DNA of 64,000 bases from Pedobacter sp. MC2016-24 (GCF_015223055.1 NZ_JADFBX010000002.1:589737-653736), one strand, 5' to 3'; positions 9,285 to 18,860 are shown, numbered from the stretch's first letter. Notes: generated from the sequence alone by a model not told the origin. Made by a program: numbers and translations.

Positions 9285-9938
9285 CTATAGGGGTTTGAGT
9301 ACTGTGGTGGTCTTTTCCATCTTCTTCCAATGTTGCGAATCTTTGTACAGCATTTTACTAAAGGGGAGCCGGGGTTTAATCTTCTTATTGTAATCCTGCC
9401 CGAAGATTCGGTATTTTACCCGGGGGTCTGCCGCAATGCACTCAAGTAGGGCCTGGGAGTAAGCCGTAGGGCCGGTCATTCCATGTACACTATGTGGATA
9501 AGTATTTTCGCGGATATTATACATAATCAGGTCCAGTGTTTTTTTCAGAAATGGATGTCCTGCTTCAAAAATTAATGCCCACTGCACATAAATATTGGGG
9601 AATTTTTCTTTAGAAATGACAGCTGCATCATCTGGTCGGACGATCTGGTCGAGGGAGCCAAGTGCGTAGGCATCGATATCCAGGTAAACACCTCCTTTTT
9701 TGTATAATATGGCATACCGGAAAAAATCAGCCTTCGCAGCTCCGATGTTTAGCCGTTCATAAGCCTGGAGTATTTCAGGCTCGTATGCTTCTTTTAGAAA
9801 CTGGACGATGCGGTTGTCATCGTAAAACTCGTATTGGTAATCTTTATTTCTAAACTTCAACCATCTAACAGCGATTTTGTTAATTAATGGTAATTTGTTT
9901 GTTTTAAATGTTTGATAAATAACTTTAGGTATGGCCAT
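9285..9938 (-). CDS. Family 32-type glycosyltransferase (capsular/OCH1-like sugar transferase)
   Basis: About 217 residues. The start MAIPKVIYQTFKTNKLP is the standard N-terminus of DXD-sugar-binding transferases (Gly_transf_sug), and YKKGGVYLDIDAYAL carries the DxD motif that binds metal and nucleotide sugar. KADFFRYAILYKKGG and GMTGPTAYSQAL are further family blocks. I chose the ATG at 9938 because the longer reading frame only adds MGSTTVTD, which is not family-like. No signal peptide is present, so it acts in the cytoplasm, probably on a surface polysaccharide or lipid-linked glycan. It stands alone, not in a glycan cluster. Confidence 0.87.
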   Translation of the reverse strand: MAIPKVIYQTFKTNKLPLINKIAVRWLKFRNKDYQYEFYDDNRIVQFLKEAYEPEILQAYERLNIGAAKADFFRYAILYKKGGVYLDIDAYALGSLDQIVRPDDAAVISKEKFPNIYVQWALIFEAGHPFLKKTLDLIMYNIRENTYPHSVHGMTGPTAYSQALLECIAADPRVKYRIFGQDYNKKIKPRLPFSKMLYKDSQHWKKMEKTTTVLKPL

Positions 9939-10058
9939 ATCAGTCACGGTTGTGCTGCCCAAAGTTAATAGGTTTTACAATACAATGATGTTGATTTTTA
10001 GGTTTAGGCAAACCAAACTCAATATTGCAGCGTATATTGCTTAAATAATCTACAGTAA

Positions 10059-10529
10059 ATGAAGACTAAAACATTTATGTTTGCCGGCTTGTTAGCTTTG
10101 AGCAGTTTGATGGCTTGTGCGCAACAGCCCAAAAAAGAGAATACAACAAAAACAACAAAGAAGATGGACTGGAATAAATTAACTAAGGAAGAAGAAGATG
10201 TAATTGTACGCAAAGGAACCGAATATCCTGGTACGGGAAAATTACTCAATAATAAGGAAGCGGGAACCTATATCTGCAGGCGTTGTAACGCTCCTTTATA
10301 CCGCTCTGAATCTAAATTTGAATCGCATTGCGGTTGGCCAAGTTTTGACGATGAAATTAAAGGCGCTGTGGAAAGAATACCAGATGCTGACGGCATGCGT
10401 ACCGAAATTGTATGTTCAAATTGTAAGGCACATTTAGGGCATGTGTTTATTGGTGAAGGCTTCACAGAAAAAAATACACGTAACTGTGTGAACTCCATCT
10501 CCATGAGTTTTGTGCCTGATAAGAAATAA
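10059..10529 (+). CDS. msrB: Peptide-methionine (R)-S-oxide reductase, lipoprotein form
   Basis: A 156-residue MsrB that reduces methionine-R-sulfoxide in proteins. The catalytic Cys143 sits in [12 protein letters not shown]; the zinc ligands are Cys73/Cys76 (CRRC) and Cys119/Cys122 (CSNC); CGWPSFDDE is the conserved substrate region. Unlike cytosolic MsrB, it starts with a lipoprotein signal peptide ending LSSLMAC (Cys20), so it should be membrane-anchored outside the cytoplasm and repair periplasmic or surface proteins. The electron donor is not obvious nearby; TlpA-like proteins could serve but that is speculation. Confidence 0.95.
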   Translation: MKTKTFMFAGLLALSSLMACAQQPKKENTTKTTKKMDWNKLTKEEEDVIVRKGTEYPGTGKLLNNKEAGTYICRRCNAPLYRSESKFESHCGWPSFDDEIKGAVERIPDADGMRTEIVCSNCKAHLGHVFIGEGFTEKNTRNCVNSISMSFVPDKK

Positions 10530-10553
10530 TTTATTTATCAGTGATATAAGTAT

Positions 10554-10592
10554 AGTGCCTGGTGATATTTTACTAGGCACTTCTTGTTTTTA
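10554..10592 (+). terminator. Likely terminator of msrB
   Basis: AGTGCCTGGT (10554-10563) pairs with ACTAGGCACT (10572-10581), allowing one G-T pair. The following T tract is interrupted (TCTTGTTTTT), so it is of moderate strength. Confidence 0.6.
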
Positions 10593-10607
10593 ACTACTTA
10601 GTTTACT

Positions 10608-10615
10608 TATGTTTG
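10608..10615 (+). promoter_or_regulatory. -7 promoter element of the RlpA-like gene
   Basis: TATGTTTG fits TAnnTTTG, with CTTG about 21 bp upstream (10583-10586). It overlaps the upstream in-frame ATG at 10609, which argues that translation really starts at 10639. Confidence 0.5.
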
Positions 10616-10638
10616 TCCGTTCACCAACTTGGGTAAAT

Positions 10639-11073
10639 ATGAAGTATTGTTTATTGTTATGTAGTATGTTGATGTCTTTTGGGGTTTTTGCCCAAAATCC
10701 ATCCTCGGAAGAAAATCCAGAAACATACGCCAGTACAAATACAAAATCTGCTGTTACTACCTCAGCCAGAGAAATTACAAAAACCGGTTATGCCACTTAC
10801 TACGCTAAGAAATTTGAAGGCCGAAGAACAACTAGCGGGGTTCGTTACCGGGGGAAAAAAATGACTGCTGCACACCTGAAATTACCTTTTGGTACTATTG
10901 TTACGGTAACCAATCTTGACAATGGAAAATCAGTTGATGTAGAAGTAAACGATAGGGGCCCACATTCCAGAAAATATATCATTGATCTCTCTGAAGGAGC
11001 GGCAAAGGAACTTGGATTTTATAGAAAAGGACATTCCAAAGTAGAAATCAGCTATCATCTGGATGCCGATTAG
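10639..11073 (+). CDS. rlpA: RlpA-like double-psi beta-barrel protein
   Basis: About 144 residues. The chosen start gives a clean signal peptide, MKYCLLLCSMLMSFGVFAQ, ending at an AQ cleavage site; the longer frame would place 10 unrelated residues before it and overlap the promoter. After a Ser/Thr-rich linker, residues from about 48 (GYATYYAKKFEGRRTTSG) to the end form the RlpA double-psi barrel, including LPFGTIVTVTNLDNGKSV and VNDRGPHSRKYIIDLS. RlpA proteins are septal lytic transglycosylases or peptidoglycan binders in the periplasm. There is no SPOR domain, as in many Bacteroidota. Lytic activity is not certain. Confidence 0.88.
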   Translation: MKYCLLLCSMLMSFGVFAQNPSSEENPETYASTNTKSAVTTSAREITKTGYATYYAKKFEGRRTTSGVRYRGKKMTAAHLKLPFGTIVTVTNLDNGKSVDVEVNDRGPHSRKYIIDLSEGAAKELGFYRKGHSKVEISYHLDAD

Positions 11074-11453
11074 TCTTTTTTAACTTTAACTCCGTTATAG
11101 TCAGTTTCTTGAATTTATTAACACCAATTCTTTAATTTTCCTAGCGCGTAAAAGAAATAAATACCAACTTTTGAGCGTAATTAATGTGTCAATTTCTCCT
11201 TTTGGTGTTGATAAAAACGCCAGCTTGTTAACAACTATTGTTTACATATCCGGGGTGCAGACTTTATATTTGTTTACATAAAGTTCTTTAATAAAACAGT
11301 CTCAGTTTTTTTGTTAAGTATTTAATATTTAGTTGTTTAAAGTGCCGGTCAGAATTTCGGTTCTTTCAAAAGGTTTAACTAGGTATGGATTGCGTAGCGA
11401 CTGGAATTTATTAAAGCTTTATTAAATCAATATACATTTACCACCTTAAATAG
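11074..11453 (+). other. 380-bp intergenic region upstream of nrdB
   Basis: AT-rich non-coding DNA. It holds a -7-like element TATATTTG at 11265-11272 and an 11-bp direct repeat (see separate entry). No gene, RNA or clear NrdR-box pair was found. Confidence 0.6.
11238..11280 (+). promoter_or_regulatory. Direct repeat TTGTTTACATA around the candidate nrd promoter
   Basis: TTGTTTACATA occurs at 11238-11248 and again at 11270-11280, starts 32 bp apart, about three helical turns. The second copy overlaps the -7 element TATATTTG (11265-11272). A regulator of ribonucleotide reductase could bind both copies; this is inference. Confidence 0.45.
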
Positions 11454-12434
11454 ATGCTTATGCAAGAAGAAGAAGTATTACTAAAAGAAAATAAAGATCG
11501 TTTTGTTCTTTTGCCGATTAAATACCCTGAAATCTGGGAGATGTATAAGAAGACTGAAGCCAGTTTCTGGACTGCGGAAGAAATCGATCTTTCGGACGAT
11601 CAAAAACACTGGGACAATTTAAATGACGGTGAAAGACACTTTATTTCTCATATTCTCGCATTCTTCTCTGCAAGTGATGGTATTGTAAACGAGAATCTGG
11701 CAGTGAATTTCATGAGTGAGGTTCAGCTTCCGGAAGCACGTTGTTTTTATGGATTCCAGATCATGATGGAAAATATCCATGCCGAGACCTATGCATTACT
11801 GATTGATACCTATATTAAAGACCCTGAAGAAAAAGACAGATTGTTTCATGCCATCGATACTGTACCTGCAGTAAAAAGAAAAGCAGAGTGGGCTTTGCGA
11901 TGGATCGACAACGGTAACTTTGCAGAGCGCCTTGTCGCTTTTGCTGCAGTTGAGGGTATCTTTTTTAGCGGCAGTTTCTGTTCCATTTTCTGGTTGAAAA
12001 AACGTGGCCTGATGCCCGGCTTAACTTTTAGCAATGAGCTGATCTCAAGAGATGAAGGTTCGCATTGTGAGTTTGCCTGTCTGCTGTATGGTATGTTGAA
12101 AAACAAACTGAGCCAGGAGCAGGTTCATGGCATCATCAGCGATGCTGTTGAAATTGAAAAGGAATTTGTTACTGATGCATTACCTGTTGCTTTGATAGGC
12201 ATGAATGCGAAATTGATGTCACAATATATTGAATTTGTGGCCGACAGGTGGTTGCAGGAGCTTGGTTATGCAAAAATATACAATGCAACCAATCCATTTG
12301 ACTTTATGGAAATGATCTCTTTACAAGGTAAGACCAATTTCTTTGAAAAAAGAGTAGGGGATTATCAGAAAAGCGGTGTGCTGACTTCTACGGAAGACAA
12401 AGCCGCAGCTTTTTCATTGGATGATGATTTTTAG
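11454..12434 (+). CDS. nrdB: Ribonucleoside-diphosphate reductase subunit beta (class Ia, tyrosyl radical)
   Basis: A 326-residue R2 subunit that generates the tyrosyl radical for deoxyribonucleotide synthesis. The iron ligands are recognisable in helical blocks such as [29 protein letters not shown] and [14 protein letters not shown]. The radical residue is Tyr99 in EARCFYGFQ, the same block as in eukaryotic R2, so this is not the Phe-containing class Ic. A second ATG at 11460 (MQEEE) is an equally possible start. It precedes nrdA by 105 bp and the two probably form one unit. The long 5' region carries a direct repeat. Confidence 0.96.
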   Translation: MLMQEEEVLLKENKDRFVLLPIKYPEIWEMYKKTEASFWTAEEIDLSDDQKHWDNLNDGERHFISHILAFFSASDGIVNENLAVNFMSEVQLPEARCFYGFQIMMENIHAETYALLIDTYIKDPEEKDRLFHAIDTVPAVKRKAEWALRWIDNGNFAERLVAFAAVEGIFFSGSFCSIFWLKKRGLMPGLTFSNELISRDEGSHCEFACLLYGMLKNKLSQEQVHGIISDAVEIEKEFVTDALPVALIGMNAKLMSQYIEFVADRWLQELGYAKIYNATNPFDFMEMISLQGKTNFFEKRVGDYQKSGVLTSTEDKAAAFSLDDDF

Positions 12435-12539
12435 TGCTTCAGGCCATACCCTGGCCGGCGTAAATAGATAAATATTTGAATAACTGGTGCCGATGCTATC
12501 TTATACTGTAGATAATATGCACCTAAATACCTAAGAAAT

Positions 12540-14918
12540 ATGTTTGTAATAAAAAGAGATGGCCGCAAAGAAGCGGTGAGATTTGACAAGATAACAGCGC
12601 GCATTGAAAAGCTGTGCTACGGTTTTAACGCTGAACTTGTAGATCCGATTGATGTTGCCAAGAAGGTAATTGAAGGTTTGTATGATGGTGTTACAACCTC
12701 TGAATTGGACAATCTTGCTGCAGAAACAGCAGCCTCTTTAACTACCAAGCATCCAGATTATGCCTTGCTTGCATCCCGCATCGCGGTATCAAACCTACAT
12801 AAAAACACCACCAAATCGTTTTCAAAAACGATGGAAATGCTTTACAACTATATCGATGCCAAAACAGGTAAACCAGCGTCATTAATTGCTGATGATGTCT
12901 GGGAAGTCATTGAAAAGAATGCTGATATTTTAGACAGTACCATTATATATGACAGAGATTTCGGTTTTGATTATTTCGGTTTCAAAACATTGGAGAAATC
13001 ATACTTGTTAAAAGTGGAAGGTCAAATTGTAGAACGTCCCCAGCATTTGTTTATGCGCGTTTCTGTTGGTATCCATAAAGGTGATATTGAAAGTGCAATT
13101 GCAACTTACAATTTAATGAGCGAACGTTGGTTTACACATGCTACACCAACCTTGTTTAACGCAGCAACGCCTAAACCTCAAATGTCATCCTGCTTTTTGT
13201 TGACCATGCAGGACGATAGTATCGAAGGTATTTATGATACCCTGAAACAAACGGCTAAAATTTCGCAGAGTGCCGGTGGTATTGGGTTAAGCATACACAA
13301 TATCAGAGCTACAGGTTCTTATATTGGCGGTACAAATGGTACCAGTAATGGAATTGTACCGATGCTTAAAGTGTTTAATGATACTGCACGTTATGTAGAT
13401 CAGGGCGGAGGTAAACGTAAAGGTGCTTTTGCCATTTATTTAGAGCCATGGCATGCTGATGTATTCAGCTTCCTGGATTTGCGTAAAAACCATGGTAAGG
13501 AAGAATTGCGTGCACGTGATTTGTTCTATGCACTTTGGGTTTGTGATTTGTTCATGAAACGTGTAGAAGCAAATGAGGATTGGAGTTTATTCTGTCCGCA
13601 TGAAGCTCCTGGATTGGCAGATTGCTTTGGTGAAGAATTTGAAGCGCTATATGAGCGTTACGAAAAAGAAGGTCGTGCCCGTAAAACCATTAAAGCACAA
13701 GAACTTTGGTTTGCAATTCTGGATTCGCAGATTGAAACAGGTACCCCTTATTTGTTGTATAAAGATGCTGCCAACAGCAAATCAAACCAACAAAACCTGG
13801 GTACCATTAAAAGTTCTAACCTGTGTACTGAAATAATCGAGTATACCGCTAAGGACGAAGTTGCAGTGTGTAACTTAGCTTCATTGGCATTACCAAGGTA
13901 CGTGATCAATGGGGAGTTTGATCACCAAAGATTATACGATGTAACCTACCAGGCTACAGTAAACCTAAATAAGATCATTGACTACAACTATTATCCGGTA
14001 GAAGAAGCCAAAAACTCCAACATGCGTCACAGACCAGTAGGTTTGGGTGTACAAGGATTAGCCGATGCCTTTATTTTAATGCGTTTGCCTTTCGAAAGTG
14101 AAGGTGCCCGTATTCTGAATAAAGAAATATTTGAAACCATTTATTTTGCAGCCATGACTGCTTCGCATGATCTTGCAGTTAAACATGGTCCGTACGAAAC
14201 TTTTGAAGGTTCGCCTTTATCTAAAGGTAAATTCCAGTTTGATCTTTGGAATGTACAACCTGATAGCGGTCGTTGGGACTGGGAAAGTCTGCGTGAAAAA
14301 GTGGTTAAAGATGGTGTGTACAATTCTTTATTGGTTGCACCGATGCCAACCGCATCTACTTCTCAAATATTAGGCAACAACGAATGTTTCGAACCATATA
14401 CTTCTAATATTTATACCAGAAGGGTGTTGAGTGGTGAGTTTATTGTGGTAAATAAACACTTGTTAAAGGATTTAGTAGCTTTAGGGTTGTGGACTCCAGC
14501 AATGAAGGACAGAATTATCCTGGCTAATGGTTCCATCCAGGATATTGCTGAAATACCTGATTACATCAAAGAATTGTATAAAACAGTTTGGGAAATTAAA
14601 ATGCGTAGCATTATTGATATGGCTGCTGACCGTGGCGCTTATATCTGTCAATCTCAATCTTTGAATTTATTTATCAATGCACCAAATACATCGAAACTAA
14701 CCTCAATGCATTTCTATGCGTGGAAAAAAGGTTTGAAAACAGGTATGTATTATTTGCGTACACAAGCAGCTTCTCAGGCCGTGAAATTTACGGTAGAGAA
14801 TCAGGCTGGAAAAAATATGGAGCCGGTAATTCCGGAGCATATTGAGCAAAGTGCAGAAGAAATCGTTGAAGGACCAGTTTGTTCAATGGAAGAAGGTTGC
14901 ATTAGCTGTTCAGGTTAA
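12540..14918 (+). CDS. nrdA: Ribonucleoside-diphosphate reductase subunit alpha (class Ia)
   Basis: A 792-residue catalytic R1 subunit. The N-terminus [18 protein letters not shown] starts an ATP cone (about residues 1-90), the activity site controlled by ATP/dATP. The ten-stranded barrel contains the cysteine in [13 protein letters not shown], the central pair [11 protein letters not shown] and VCNLASLAL, and the finger loop region; [18 protein letters not shown] is the signature near the C-terminal part. The extreme C-terminus [12 protein letters not shown] carries the mobile thiols that accept electrons from thioredoxin or glutaredoxin. It follows nrdB and is closed by a terminator. Confidence 0.98.
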   Translation: MFVIKRDGRKEAVRFDKITARIEKLCYGFNAELVDPIDVAKKVIEGLYDGVTTSELDNLAAETAASLTTKHPDYALLASRIAVSNLHKNTTKSFSKTMEMLYNYIDAKTGKPASLIADDVWEVIEKNADILDSTIIYDRDFGFDYFGFKTLEKSYLLKVEGQIVERPQHLFMRVSVGIHKGDIESAIATYNLMSERWFTHATPTLFNAATPKPQMSSCFLLTMQDDSIEGIYDTLKQTAKISQSAGGIGLSIHNIRATGSYIGGTNGTSNGIVPMLKVFNDTARYVDQGGGKRKGAFAIYLEPWHADVFSFLDLRKNHGKEELRARDLFYALWVCDLFMKRVEANEDWSLFCPHEAPGLADCFGEEFEALYERYEKEGRARKTIKAQELWFAILDSQIETGTPYLLYKDAANSKSNQQNLGTIKSSNLCTEIIEYTAKDEVAVCNLASLALPRYVINGEFDHQRLYDVTYQATVNLNKIIDYNYYPVEEAKNSNMRHRPVGLGVQGLADAFILMRLPFESEGARILNKEIFETIYFAAMTASHDLAVKHGPYETFEGSPLSKGKFQFDLWNVQPDSGRWDWESLREKVVKDGVYNSLLVAPMPTASTSQILGNNECFEPYTSNIYTRRVLSGEFIVVNKHLLKDLVALGLWTPAMKDRIILANGSIQDIAEIPDYIKELYKTVWEIKMRSIIDMAADRGAYICQSQSLNLFINAPNTSKLTSMHFYAWKKGLKTGMYYLRTQAASQAVKFTVENQAGKNMEPVIPEHIEQSAEEIVEGPVCSMEEGCISCSG

Positions 14919-14940
14919 TTACCGGAATCAGATACATATT

Positions 14941-14975
14941 GAGGGAGTAAGATTAAGTTCTTACTCCCTTTTTTA
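14941..14975 (+). terminator. Terminator of nrdBA
   Basis: AGGGAGTAAG (14942-14951) and CTTACTCCCT (14960-14969) form a perfect 10-bp stem with an 8-base loop, followed by TTTTT. Confidence 0.92.
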
Positions 14976-15023
14976 ATGCACAATATTTTACTTATTTGTG
15001 AAATGGGGTTCTTTGAGTTCTAG

Positions 15024-15031
15024 TATATTTG
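15024..15031 (+). promoter_or_regulatory. -7 promoter element just before the Cys-rich gene
   Basis: TATATTTG fits TAnnTTTG and ends only 7 bases before the ATG at 15039, so the transcript would have almost no leader. No well-spaced -33 element is present. Confidence 0.4.
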
Positions 15032-15038
15032 TAGTTCG

Positions 15039-15242
15039 ATGGCTAAACACGAAATCATACCTTGCGAGCGATGCGGCACACCAATAGAGTGTAAAGCCAA
15101 TTCCTATACCAAATGCCAGTGTAGTGTGGTTCATTTGGATTTAAATGAAGTGCAATACATTAGCGAGCTGTATGAAGGCTGCCTTTGCGCCAAATGTCTG
15201 TTTGAATTGCAGCAGGAGTATCGCGATGGCATCGCTTCCTAG
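15039..15242 (+). CDS. Cysteine-rich CWC-family small protein
   Basis: A 67-residue protein with eight cysteines at 9, 12, 18, 26, 28, 48, 50 and 53. The start HEIIPCERCGTPIECKANS, the CQC pair and the CLCAKCLFEL pattern match the Cys_rich_CWC family, small predicted zinc-binding proteins of unknown role found in Bacteroidota and Proteobacteria. There is no signal peptide. It lies 87 bp upstream of the agmatine genes, which have their own promoter-like element, so a functional link is not implied. Confidence 0.82.
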   Translation: MAKHEIIPCERCGTPIECKANSYTKCQCSVVHLDLNEVQYISELYEGCLCAKCLFELQQEYRDGIAS

Positions 15243-15297
15243 ACAGCCCTTTAAGAGGACAATCCTGATTCCCGGACAATCTTTTATTTTTTTTGGC

Positions 15298-15305
15298 TAA
15301 CTTTG
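15298..15305 (+). promoter_or_regulatory. -7 promoter element of aguB
   Basis: TAACTTTG fits TAnnTTTG and lies 24 bases before the aguB ATG. No matching -33 element was found at the usual distance. Confidence 0.4.
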
Positions 15306-15329
15306 CAGCAAATTATTTGTTGATAGAGA

Positions 15330-16205
15330 ATGGCTAAAGTACAAGTTGGATTGGTACAAATGAGTTGTACCAATAATAAACAAGAAAATTTAGATAAAGC
15401 AATCGTTAAAATTAGGGAAGCAGCGGCAAAAGGAGCACAAATTGTGTGTCTACAGGAGCTCTTTACTTCTTTATACTTTTGCGATGTTGAAGATTACGAA
15501 AACTTCAATTTGGCTGAGGCTATCCCTGGCCCATCCACCGATGCCTTACAGGTTATTGCAAAAGAATTGGGCGTAGTGATCATTGCTTCCTTGTTTGAGA
15601 AACGCACAGCTGGTTTGTACCACAATACCACTGCCGTCTTAGATGCTGATGGTACCTATTTGGGTAAGTACCGTAAAATGCATATTCCGGACGATCCTGC
15701 TTTTTATGAGAAATTCTATTTTACCCCTGGTGATTTGGGGTATAAGGTTTTTCAGACAAAATTTGCCAAAATCGGGATTTTGATCTGCTGGGATCAATGG
15801 TATCCTGAGGCATCGCGTATAACTGCCTTAATGGGTGCCGAGATCATGTTTTATCCAACGGCAATTGGTTGGGCAACAGATCAGGACGAAGAAACAAATA
15901 AAGACCAATACAATGCGTGGCAAACCATTCAGCGTTCACATGCGGTAGCTAATGGGGTGCCAGTGGTAAGTGTAAACCGTGTTGGTCTTGAGCAGAACGG
16001 AGCGATGAAATTTTGGGGCGGAAGTTTTGCCACCAATGCGCAGGGCAGGTTACTTTACCTGGGTTCACACGATGAGGAAGAGACGAAAGTTGTAGAGCTG
16101 GATTTATCTGAATCTGATTTTTTCCGCAAACACTGGCCCTTCTTAAGAGATCGCAGAATAGACTCTTATCAGCCGATCACCAAAAGGTTTATTGACGAAG
16201 ATTAA
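15330..16205 (+). CDS. aguB: N-carbamoylputrescine amidase
   Basis: A 291-residue nitrilase-superfamily enzyme with the Glu-Lys-Cys triad: Glu43 in CLQELF, Lys116 in YRKMHIPDDP and Cys153 in ILICWDQWYPE. The block KFYFTPGD and the WDQWYPEASR sequence are typical of N-carbamoylputrescine amidase, which releases putrescine, CO2 and ammonia. The agmatine deiminase gene follows 21 bp downstream and makes its substrate, which strongly supports the specificity. No signal peptide, so cytosolic. Confidence 0.95.
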   Translation: MAKVQVGLVQMSCTNNKQENLDKAIVKIREAAAKGAQIVCLQELFTSLYFCDVEDYENFNLAEAIPGPSTDALQVIAKELGVVIIASLFEKRTAGLYHNTTAVLDADGTYLGKYRKMHIPDDPAFYEKFYFTPGDLGYKVFQTKFAKIGILICWDQWYPEASRITALMGAEIMFYPTAIGWATDQDEETNKDQYNAWQTIQRSHAVANGVPVVSVNRVGLEQNGAMKFWGGSFATNAQGRLLYLGSHDEEETKVVELDLSESDFFRKHWPFLRDRRIDSYQPITKRFIDED

Positions 16206-16226
16206 GAGAACGTTTAAGATTTGAGC

Positions 16227-17297
16227 ATGTCATCATTTAACGAAGTAATATTTAACCATACGCCAAAAAAAGCAGGCTATGCTTTTCCAGCGGAATGGGC
16301 TAAACACGAAGCAACCTGGTTAAGCTGGCCTCATAAAGAAGCTTCCTGGCCAGGTAAAATTGAAACCATATACGAACCTTATTGCCAGTTTATAAAAATT
16401 GTAGCTGAAGGCGAAAAGGTACGAATCAATATCAACGACGATGAAACTAAAGCTTTTGCCATACAAGAGCTGGAGAAAGTTGGGGCAGACCTGGCTAATG
16501 TAGAGTTTTATCTGAATCCAACCAATGATGCCTGGTGCCGCGATCACGGCCCTGCATTTTTATTGAATGCTGATGGTACCCAAAAATCTGTTGTGGATTG
16601 GGGCTATAATGCATGGGGTGGTAAATACCCACCTTTTGATCTGGACGATGTGATCCCGACTAAAATAGCACAACATTTTGACTTGCCCTTGTATACGCCT
16701 GATATCGTGATGGAAGGTGGATCTGTTGAATTCAATGGTGCAGGTACAATCTTAACCACTACCGCTTGTTTATTAAATGAAAACCGTAATCCACATCTCA
16801 ATAAAGAACAAATAGAAAATTATTTATTGCAGTTTTATGGTGCGGAACAGATCCTCTGGCTGGGAGATGGCATTGTAGGTGATGATACAGACGGACACAT
16901 CGATGACATCACCCGCTTTGTTAATGAAGATACTGTGCTTACTGTAGTAGAAAGTAATCCTCTGGATGAAAATTATATCCTGCTACAGGAAAACCTGGAA
17001 GCACTTAAACAGATGCGTCTGCCAAATGGTAAGGCTTTAAATATTGTTAAACTGCCAATGCCCTCACCGGTAATTCATGAAGACACGCGCTTACCAGCAT
17101 CTTATGCCAATTTTTATATCGCTAATGCTGCGGTCGTTGTGCCAACTTTCAGAGATGTAAATGATGAAAAAGCCTTGAAAATAATACAAGACGTTTTTCC
17201 TGATAGAAAAGTAGTTGGAATCGATTCTACAGACATCATCTGGGGATTGGGAAGTTTTCATTGCTTAAGTCAGCAGGAGCCAGCATTAATTAAATAG
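16227..17297 (+). CDS. aguA: Agmatine deiminase
   Basis: About 356 residues, a peptidyl-arginine-deiminase-like enzyme that converts agmatine to N-carbamoylputrescine. Diagnostic blocks are RDHGPAFLLN, the MEGGSVEFNG loop, DTDGHIDDITRF, and the catalytic Cys346 in GSFHCLSQQEP near the C-terminus. I chose the ATG at 16227 over a TTG two codons earlier. Together with aguB it gives a complete agmatine-to-putrescine route; no arginine decarboxylase is in the window, so agmatine comes from elsewhere. Confidence 0.96.
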   Translation: MSSFNEVIFNHTPKKAGYAFPAEWAKHEATWLSWPHKEASWPGKIETIYEPYCQFIKIVAEGEKVRININDDETKAFAIQELEKVGADLANVEFYLNPTNDAWCRDHGPAFLLNADGTQKSVVDWGYNAWGGKYPPFDLDDVIPTKIAQHFDLPLYTPDIVMEGGSVEFNGAGTILTTTACLLNENRNPHLNKEQIENYLLQFYGAEQILWLGDGIVGDDTDGHIDDITRFVNEDTVLTVVESNPLDENYILLQENLEALKQMRLPNGKALNIVKLPMPSPVIHEDTRLPASYANFYIANAAVVVPTFRDVNDEKALKIIQDVFPDRKVVGIDSTDIIWGLGSFHCLSQQEPALIK

Positions 17298-17322
17298 ATC
17301 AATAACCAAACAATACGATATA

Positions 17323-18066
17323 ATGAAATTATTAGAAGGAAAAACAGCACTGATCACTGGTGCTTCTAAAGGAATAGGGCGTAAAATTGCGGAGAAGTTT
17401 GCAGAACAGGGAGCTAATGTTGCTTTTACTTATCTATCTTCTGTTGAAAAAGGTCTGGCCCTGGAGCAGGAGTTGCAGTCGTTCGGTACTCAGGTGAAAG
17501 GCTATCGCTCTGACGCTTCTAAATTTGATGAAGCTGAGCAATTGATCAATAACATTGTCGCCGATTTTGGTAGCCTGGACATTGTAGTTAACAACGCGGG
17601 AATTACGAAAGATGGTTTATTGATGCGCATGAGTGAAGAGAATTGGGATGAGGTGATCAATGTCAACCTGAAATCCGTTTTCAACGTATGTAAGGCTGCT
17701 TCTAAGGTAATGATGAAGGCGCGTAAAGGTTCTATCATCAATATGAGTTCAGTAGTTGGTGTACAGGGAAATGCTGGACAAGCCAATTATGCAGCTTCAA
17801 AAGCCGGTATTATCGGTTTCTCTAAATCTTTAGCGAAAGAACTGGGATCTCGTAACATCCGTACCAATGTAGTTGCCCCGGGTTTTATCCGTACGGAAAT
17901 GACAGATGTACTGGATCCTAAAGTAGTTAAAGGTTGGGAAGAAGGTATTCCACTGAAAAGAGCTGGTGAAACTGAAGATGTAGCAAATGTTTGTGTCTTC
18001 CTAGCTTCAGAAATGAGTGCTTATGTGACCGGACAGGTTTTGTCGGTTTGCGGTGGTATGCTATAA
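17323..18066 (+). CDS. fabG: 3-oxoacyl-[ACP] reductase
   Basis: A 247-residue short-chain dehydrogenase. TGASKGIG at residues 12-19 binds NADPH; NNAGIT, the Ser in NMSSVVG and the YAASK pair form the active site; the end YVTGQVLSVCGGML resembles FabG rather than generic SDR enzymes. It reduces 3-oxoacyl-ACP in fatty-acid elongation. It follows aguA by 25 bp and may share its transcript, although the pathways are unrelated; a terminator follows. A second FabG-like role elsewhere cannot be excluded. Confidence 0.9.
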   Translation: MKLLEGKTALITGASKGIGRKIAEKFAEQGANVAFTYLSSVEKGLALEQELQSFGTQVKGYRSDASKFDEAEQLINNIVADFGSLDIVVNNAGITKDGLLMRMSEENWDEVINVNLKSVFNVCKAASKVMMKARKGSIINMSSVVGVQGNAGQANYAASKAGIIGFSKSLAKELGSRNIRTNVVAPGFIRTEMTDVLDPKVVKGWEEGIPLKRAGETEDVANVCVFLASEMSAYVTGQVLSVCGGML

Positions 18067-18086
18067 GAAAACAGATTTAAACTGAT

Positions 18087-18130
18087 AAATAAAGCTTGTA
18101 TCAATTTACTTTGATACAAGCTTTATTATT
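18087..18130. terminator. Bidirectional terminator between fabG and the L,D-transpeptidase gene
   Basis: A perfect 17-bp inverted repeat (18088-18104 with 18111-18127) with a 6-base loop. AT-rich flanks could provide a T tract on either strand, and it overlaps the last codon of the convergent gene. Confidence 0.85.
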
Positions 18131-18860
18131 TAAAGGCATATTGTGTGCCTTTTTGTGTAACCACTGGTAGTGTTTTGTGTTTTTCAAAATAATCATAACC
18201 TGATTTCAGGTTACGCCAAAATACTTCTTGCTGAGGAAATTGTTTGGTGTATTTCGTCACATTGGCTACAGTCATTTTAAATGGAAAAATATAAACCTGA
18301 ATCTGTTGTTGTCCGTTGTTTTTTGCTTCTACTGCGATTGGATATAGCTCTTTGATTTTATCATCTGTGAGTGGTATGCAACCTACGGTTACACAATTGC
18401 CATGAATATAGATGTCTCCTCCAGGCCTTTGCGAGCCGCTCCTGAGCAGATCTATTTTATTCGGGTAGTTTATCCCTAAAGAAAGGTGAAAGTTGCTCTG
18501 GGGGTTGAATGCATTGATGACATAGTACCCTTCAGGAGTTTGTAAGTCTCCTTCTTTAATTTTTGGTCCCAAAGTGCCGGAGTGTGCGCAGAAATTATAC
18601 GTTTTAAACAGTTTATATTCATCCTGATCAGCGGCTTTGAGCCAAACCTCCAATTTACCCTCGGTTTTATACGCAGCCAGAAACAGGCTGAAATTTTCCG
18701 GGAATTTTGCAGCCTTCAATTCCTTCTGCAAGCCAGACCATTTTTCATCATAGGCTGTTTTTACGCGGTCGAATTTCAGTTGTTGAGCTTTAAATCCGGA
18801 TTGAGCAAATGCTGGTAATGTCATGATGCTGATTAACAAGGTTTTGGTCCAGGTTTTCAT
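18126..18860 (-). CDS. L,D-transpeptidase (YkuD domain), secreted
   Basis: About 244 residues after choosing the ATG at 18860, which gives the signal peptide MKTWTKTLLISIMTLPAFAQ. The YkuD catalytic signature is IYIHGNCVTVGCIPLTDD with conserved His and Cys, and the upstream KTYNFCAHSGTLGPKIKEGDLQTPEG region is typical of the YafK/ErfK-like subgroup. Such enzymes cross-link peptidoglycan or attach proteins to it in the periplasm. No LysM or peptidoglycan-binding domain is present. It is divergent from the large vWA-like gene with a very short shared promoter region. Confidence 0.92.
   Translation of the reverse strand: MKTWTKTLLISIMTLPAFAQSGFKAQQLKFDRVKTAYDEKWSGLQKELKAAKFPENFSLFLAAYKTEGKLEVWLKAADQDEYKLFKTYNFCAHSGTLGPKIKEGDLQTPEGYYVINAFNPQSNFHLSLGINYPNKIDLLRSGSQRPGGDIYIHGNCVTVGCIPLTDDKIKELYPIAVEAKNNGQQQIQVYIFPFKMTVANVTKYTKQFPQQEVFWRNLKSGYDYFEKHKTLPVVTQKGTQYAFK

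Noticed and set aside
15039..18066. A single polyamine operon including fabG and the CWC gene
   Set aside because: Only aguB and aguA are functionally linked; the CWC gene has its own promoter-like element and fabG belongs to fatty-acid synthesis.
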